A DNA stretch of 8,570 nt, from the NCBI GenBank assembly GCA_005877965.1, contig VBNP01000020.1:1-8570 (forward strand), read 5' to 3'. A model generated the notes under the pieces. It was not told the DNA's origin, ran no database searches, and worked only from the letters and a program-made list of their open reading frames with translations. Shown one piece after another: positions 6,630 through 8,570 of this stretch (position 1 is the stretch's first letter; each line of letters opens with the position of its first letter). The stretch comes from Gammaproteobacteria bacterium. GTDB taxonomy: Bacteria; Pseudomonadota; Gammaproteobacteria; Steroidobacterales; Steroidobacteraceae. The translations under genes and the position numbers were made by a program.

Positions 6630-7568
6630 TCAGTGCGCCGGCAGTTGCTCGCGCGAGAGCAGGAACACCCCGCCTCCGCCGCGCTCGAATTCGAGCCACA
6701 CGAAGGGCAGGCGGCGGAATGCCCGTCGCACCGCGCTCTCGGTGTTCCCCACCTCGACGATGAGCACCCCGCGCGGCCGCAGATGTCTGCGGGCTTCCCG
6801 CAGGATGATCCGTACGGAGTCGAGCCCCGCGCTGCCGGCCGCGAGCGCCACGCGCGGCTCGTGCCGGTACTCCGGAGGGAGCCCGGCAAGCTCGCGCGCG
6901 CCCACGTAAGGCGGATTGGAGACGATGATATCGTAGGTTGCGCGCCCGAGCGCGCGGAAGTGATCGGACTTCTTCAGCCGCACGCGGCGCGCGAGGCGAT
7001 GACGGCGCACATTGCGGCGCGCGACTTGCAGGGCGGCAGCGGAAATGTCGACCGCGTCGACCCGGACACGCGGCAGGGCCCTGGCGCAGGCGATGGCGAT
7101 GCAGCCGGAGCCGGTGCCGAGATCGAGCACCCGCCGCACGCGGCGCACATCGATCCACGGCGCAAAGCCGCGCTCGATCAGTTCGGCGATGGGGGAGCGC
7201 GGCACCAGCACGCGCGCGTCGACGTGCAGGGGCACACCCGCGAACCAGGCGACCCCGGTGAGGTAGGCGGCCGGAATGCGCTCCCTGATGCGCCGGGTCA
7301 CCAGCGCGCGGACGCGGGCCTGCGCCGCCGGGCCGACGCGCCGCCGCAGGGCAAGCGCGCCGCCGCCGGGCGGCAGGCGCACGCCATGCCACACCAGCGC
7401 CGCGGCCTCGTCCCACGCGTTGTCGGTACCGTGCCCGAGGTACACGCGCGCACGCCGCAGCCGGGCGGCGGCGCGCGCGATCAGTGCGCGCACCGTGATG
7501 GCGCGCCCGCTACGGCGCGCCGGGCCGCGTACGGCGCGCGTGGCTGTATGAAATAATAATTCGCTCAT
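6630..7568 (-). CDS. prmB: Ribosomal protein L3 glutamine N5-methyltransferase
   Basis: PrmB transfers a methyl group from S-adenosylmethionine to a glutamine side chain of ribosomal protein L3. As written the product has 312 residues. Seen: LGHGTDNAWDEAAALV (44-59), the mark that separates PrmB from the release-factor enzyme PrmC; RIPAAYLTGVAWFAG; VLVPRSPIAELIE; the SAM-binding loop DLGTGSGCIAIA (149-160); and the catalytic NPPY (218-221) followed by LPPEYRHEP. It ends with WLEFERGGGGVFLLSREQL, as in E. coli PrmB. The start is uncertain. ATG 7568 overlaps the start of the divergent SCO gene and gives about 10 more residues before LGHG than E. coli has, with odd AT-rich codons at 2-6. A GTG at 7493 (MRALIARAAARL) would leave a 73-nt intergenic space. 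The product is unusually arginine-rich, in line with the high GC. aroC follows after 34 nt. Confidence 0.93.
   Translation of the reverse strand: MSELLFHTATRAVRGPARRSGRAITVRALIARAAARLRRARVYLGHGTDNAWDEAAALVWHGVRLPPGGGALALRRRVGPAAQARVRALVTRRIRERIPAAYLTGVAWFAGVPLHVDARVLVPRSPIAELIERGFAPWIDVRRVRRVLDLGTGSGCIAIACARALPRVRVDAVDISAAALQVARRNVRRHRLARRVRLKKSDHFRALGRATYDIIVSNPPYVGARELAGLPPEYRHEPRVALAAGSAGLDSVRIILREARRHLRPRGVLIVEVGNTESAVRRAFRRLPFVWLEFERGGGGVFLLSREQLPAH
7545..7566. promoter_or_regulatory. AT-rich patch at the prmB/SCO divergent starts, possible promoter
   Basis: In DNA otherwise rich in G and C, 7547-7562 is almost pure A/T. On the plus strand it has AATAAT at 7552-7557 and 7555-7560, each five of six to the -10 consensus. 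On the minus strand TATTAT (7558-7553) is also five of six. No good -35 box is visible at 16-18 nt for either strand. A plus-strand start from these boxes would fall at or just before the SCO ATG at 7567, so the transcript could be leaderless; no Shine-Dalgarno sequence precedes that ATG. A minus-strand start would fall inside the long form of prmB, favouring its GTG start at 7493. This is inference from composition. Confidence 0.35.
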
Positions 7569-8175
7569 GGGGACCGCACGCGCCCGCTTGACTCTCGCCG
7601 CCGCCGCGCTGTGCGCAGCGCTGGCGGGCTACTGGATGGCGCAACAACTTGACAGGACGAGCCCGCGGCTGGCAAGCGGCACGTGGCTGCCGCGGCCGAA
7701 ACCGGTCGGCGAGTTCCGGCTCACCGACACGACCGGCCGGGACTTCACGCGGCGCGACCTCGGTGGCGCTCCGACGCTGGTGTTCTTCGGCTTCACCCAC
7801 TGCCCGGATGTGTGCCCGACGACGCTGATGAAACTCGCGCAGGTCAGGAAGCGTGCCGGGCTCGAGGGACTGCGGGTGCTGTTCGTCAGTGTCGACCCGC
7901 AGCGCGACACCGCAGCGCTCCTCGGCCTGTACCTGCACGCCTTCGATCCTGCCTTCCTCGGGCTCACCGGCGACCCGGGGCCGATCCTGACGCTCGCCGC
8001 CAACTTCGGCGTGGCCGCCAGCCGTGTGCAGCTGCCCGGAAGCGACTACACCATGGACCACTCGGCGGTGCTGTTCCTGCTGGATGCGCGCGCGCGCATC
8101 GCCGCGATTTTCACGCCGCCCTTCGAGGTGCCGGCGCTGGCAGCGGACCTGCGCCGGGCGGCGCCCTATCTGTGA
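7567..8175 (+). CDS. SCO1/SenC/PrrC-family copper chaperone, membrane-anchored
   Basis: SCO proteins are thioredoxin-fold copper metallochaperones or thiol reductases, anchored in the inner membrane facing the periplasm; many help assemble the CuA centre of cytochrome c oxidase. The 202-residue product has an N-terminal hydrophobic anchor (about 8-25, no lipobox), then EFRLTDTTGRDFTRRDLGG, the strand LVFFGFTHCPDVCPTTL with the copper-binding C79 and C83 (CxxxC), FVSVDPQRDT (106-115), and YTMDHS with the third ligand H165. All three metal ligands are present and the length is normal. It ends with a usual SCO C-terminal helix. No oxidase genes lie nearby, so the partner is unknown. The ATG at 7567 shares CATG with the prmB ATG and lacks a ribosome binding site; the next Met (24) would remove the anchor, so 7567 is preferred. 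The TGA stop overlaps the GTG start of psd (GTGA), implying translational coupling. Confidence 0.94.
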   Translation: MGTARARLTLAAAALCAALAGYWMAQQLDRTSPRLASGTWLPRPKPVGEFRLTDTTGRDFTRRDLGGAPTLVFFGFTHCPDVCPTTLMKLAQVRKRAGLEGLRVLFVSVDPQRDTAALLGLYLHAFDPAFLGLTGDPGPILTLAANFGVAASRVQLPGSDYTMDHSAVLFLLDARARIAAIFTPPFEVPALAADLRRAAPYL

Positions 8176-8207
8176 ACGCGCCGGATGCCATGAACGCGCC
8201 GGATGCC
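8172..8207 (+). repeat. 18-bp tandem duplication spanning the psd start codon
   Basis: GTGAACGCGCCGGATGCC (8172-8189) is followed directly by ATGAACGCGCCGGATGCC (8190-8207); only the first base differs. The unit is in frame with psd, so the predicted N-terminus reads MNAPDA twice. Each copy begins with a valid start codon, and the first overlaps the stop of the SCO gene. Confidence 0.9.
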
Positions 8208-8570
8208 GATGGCGGGCGGGCGCGGCTGTTCGTCGCGCTGCAGTACCTGCTGCCGCAGCATGTCCTCTCGCGCCTCGCGCACCGCATCACGCGCAGCCGC
8301 GTGCCGCTCGTCAAGAACGCACTCATCAGGGGCTTCGTGGACCACTTCCACCCGGACATGAGCGAGGCCGAGCAGCCCGATCCGCTCGCGTACGAGACCT
8401 TCAACGCCTTCTTCACGCGCGCGCTGCGCGCGCAGGCGCGCCCGTGCGATGCGGACCCGGCGGCGCTCGTCTCCCCGGTCGACGGCACCGTGAGCCAGAT
8501 CGGCCGCCTGGACGGCTCCTGGCTGGTGCAGGCCAAGGGCCATGCCTACACGCTCGAGTCGCTGCTGGCG
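8172..8570 (+). CDS. psd: Phosphatidylserine decarboxylase proenzyme, N-terminal part (cut by window edge)
   Basis: Psd decarboxylates phosphatidylserine to phosphatidylethanolamine at the inner membrane. The proenzyme cleaves itself into beta and pyruvoyl-containing alpha chains. The window holds 133 codons from GTG 8172, or 127 from ATG 8190. Seen: FVALQYLLPQHVLSRLAHRI, matching the E. coli LQYILPKLWLTRLAG start; DHFHPDMSEAEQPDPLAYET, then FNAFFTRALR; and PVDGTVSQIG, whose aspartate (D98 from the ATG) corresponds to the D of the catalytic D-H-S triad; then QAKGHAYTLESLLA at the edge. The cleavage motif and pyruvoyl serine lie beyond the window. The first 8-12 residues before ARLFVALQY are a non-conserved extension made by an 18-bp tandem duplication. 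Either start is possible: GTG 8172 overlaps the SCO stop, while ATG 8190 is the stronger codon. The overlap suggests one SCO-psd transcript; a functional link is not obvious. Confidence 0.95.
   Translation, partial: MNAPDAMNAPDADGGRARLFVALQYLLPQHVLSRLAHRITRSRVPLVKNALIRGFVDHFHPDMSEAEQPDPLAYETFNAFFTRALRAQARPCDADPAALVSPVDGTVSQIGRLDGSWLVQAKGHAYTLESLLA

Noticed and set aside
5567..6763. 398-codon plus-strand open frame opposite aroC
   Set aside because: Antisense shadow of an intact, fully recognisable chorismate synthase.

Overview
The window is very GC-rich chromosomal DNA with dense, nearly contiguous genes. The proteins look gammaproteobacterial: FimV with LysM, one transmembrane segment and a FimV C-terminal domain, PrmB, and the linked block fimV-truA-accD-folC. 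From the gene order and base composition I infer a high-GC gammaproteobacterium, broadly near Xanthomonadales or Pseudomonas-like lineages. The genus cannot be told from this piece. I see no phage genes, insertion sequences, CRISPR arrays, tRNAs or rRNAs.

Layout. All genes from 7568 down to 1 lie on the minus strand, in transcription order: prmB (glutamine methyltransferase for ribosomal protein L3), aroC (chorismate synthase), a remnant of asd (aspartate-semialdehyde dehydrogenase), fimV (polar hub protein linked to type IV pili), truA (tRNA pseudouridine synthase), accD (acetyl-CoA carboxylase carboxyltransferase beta subunit, broken by a frameshift) and the first 129 codons of folC. From 7567 rightwards, on the plus strand, run a SCO1/SenC-type copper chaperone gene and the start of psd (phosphatidylserine decarboxylase), cut by the window edge.

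These are mostly housekeeping genes rather than one pathway: amino-acid and aromatic biosynthesis (aroC, former asd), translation-related modification (prmB, truA), fatty-acid and folate precursors (accD, folC), membrane lipid synthesis (psd), respiratory copper handling (SCO) and polar cell envelope organisation (fimV). Tight spacing (fimV stop directly abutting the truA start; 38 nt truA-accD; 33 nt accD-folC; 34 nt prmB-aroC) suggests cotranscribed groups. A sigma70-like promoter in front of fimV probably starts the fimV-truA-accD-folC unit.

No undescribed system is evident. What stands out is gene decay and rearrangement in a conserved neighbourhood: (1) accD lacks exactly 23 nt inside its conserved GGSMGSVVG segment, giving a frameshift; (2) only the last 84 or so codons of asd survive between aroC and fimV, with AT-shifted codons and changes at positions normally conserved; (3) the trp genes often found between truA and accD in related bacteria are absent; (4) psd begins with an 18-bp tandem duplication that repeats the start codon; (5) prmB and the SCO gene share a CATG at their divergent starts.
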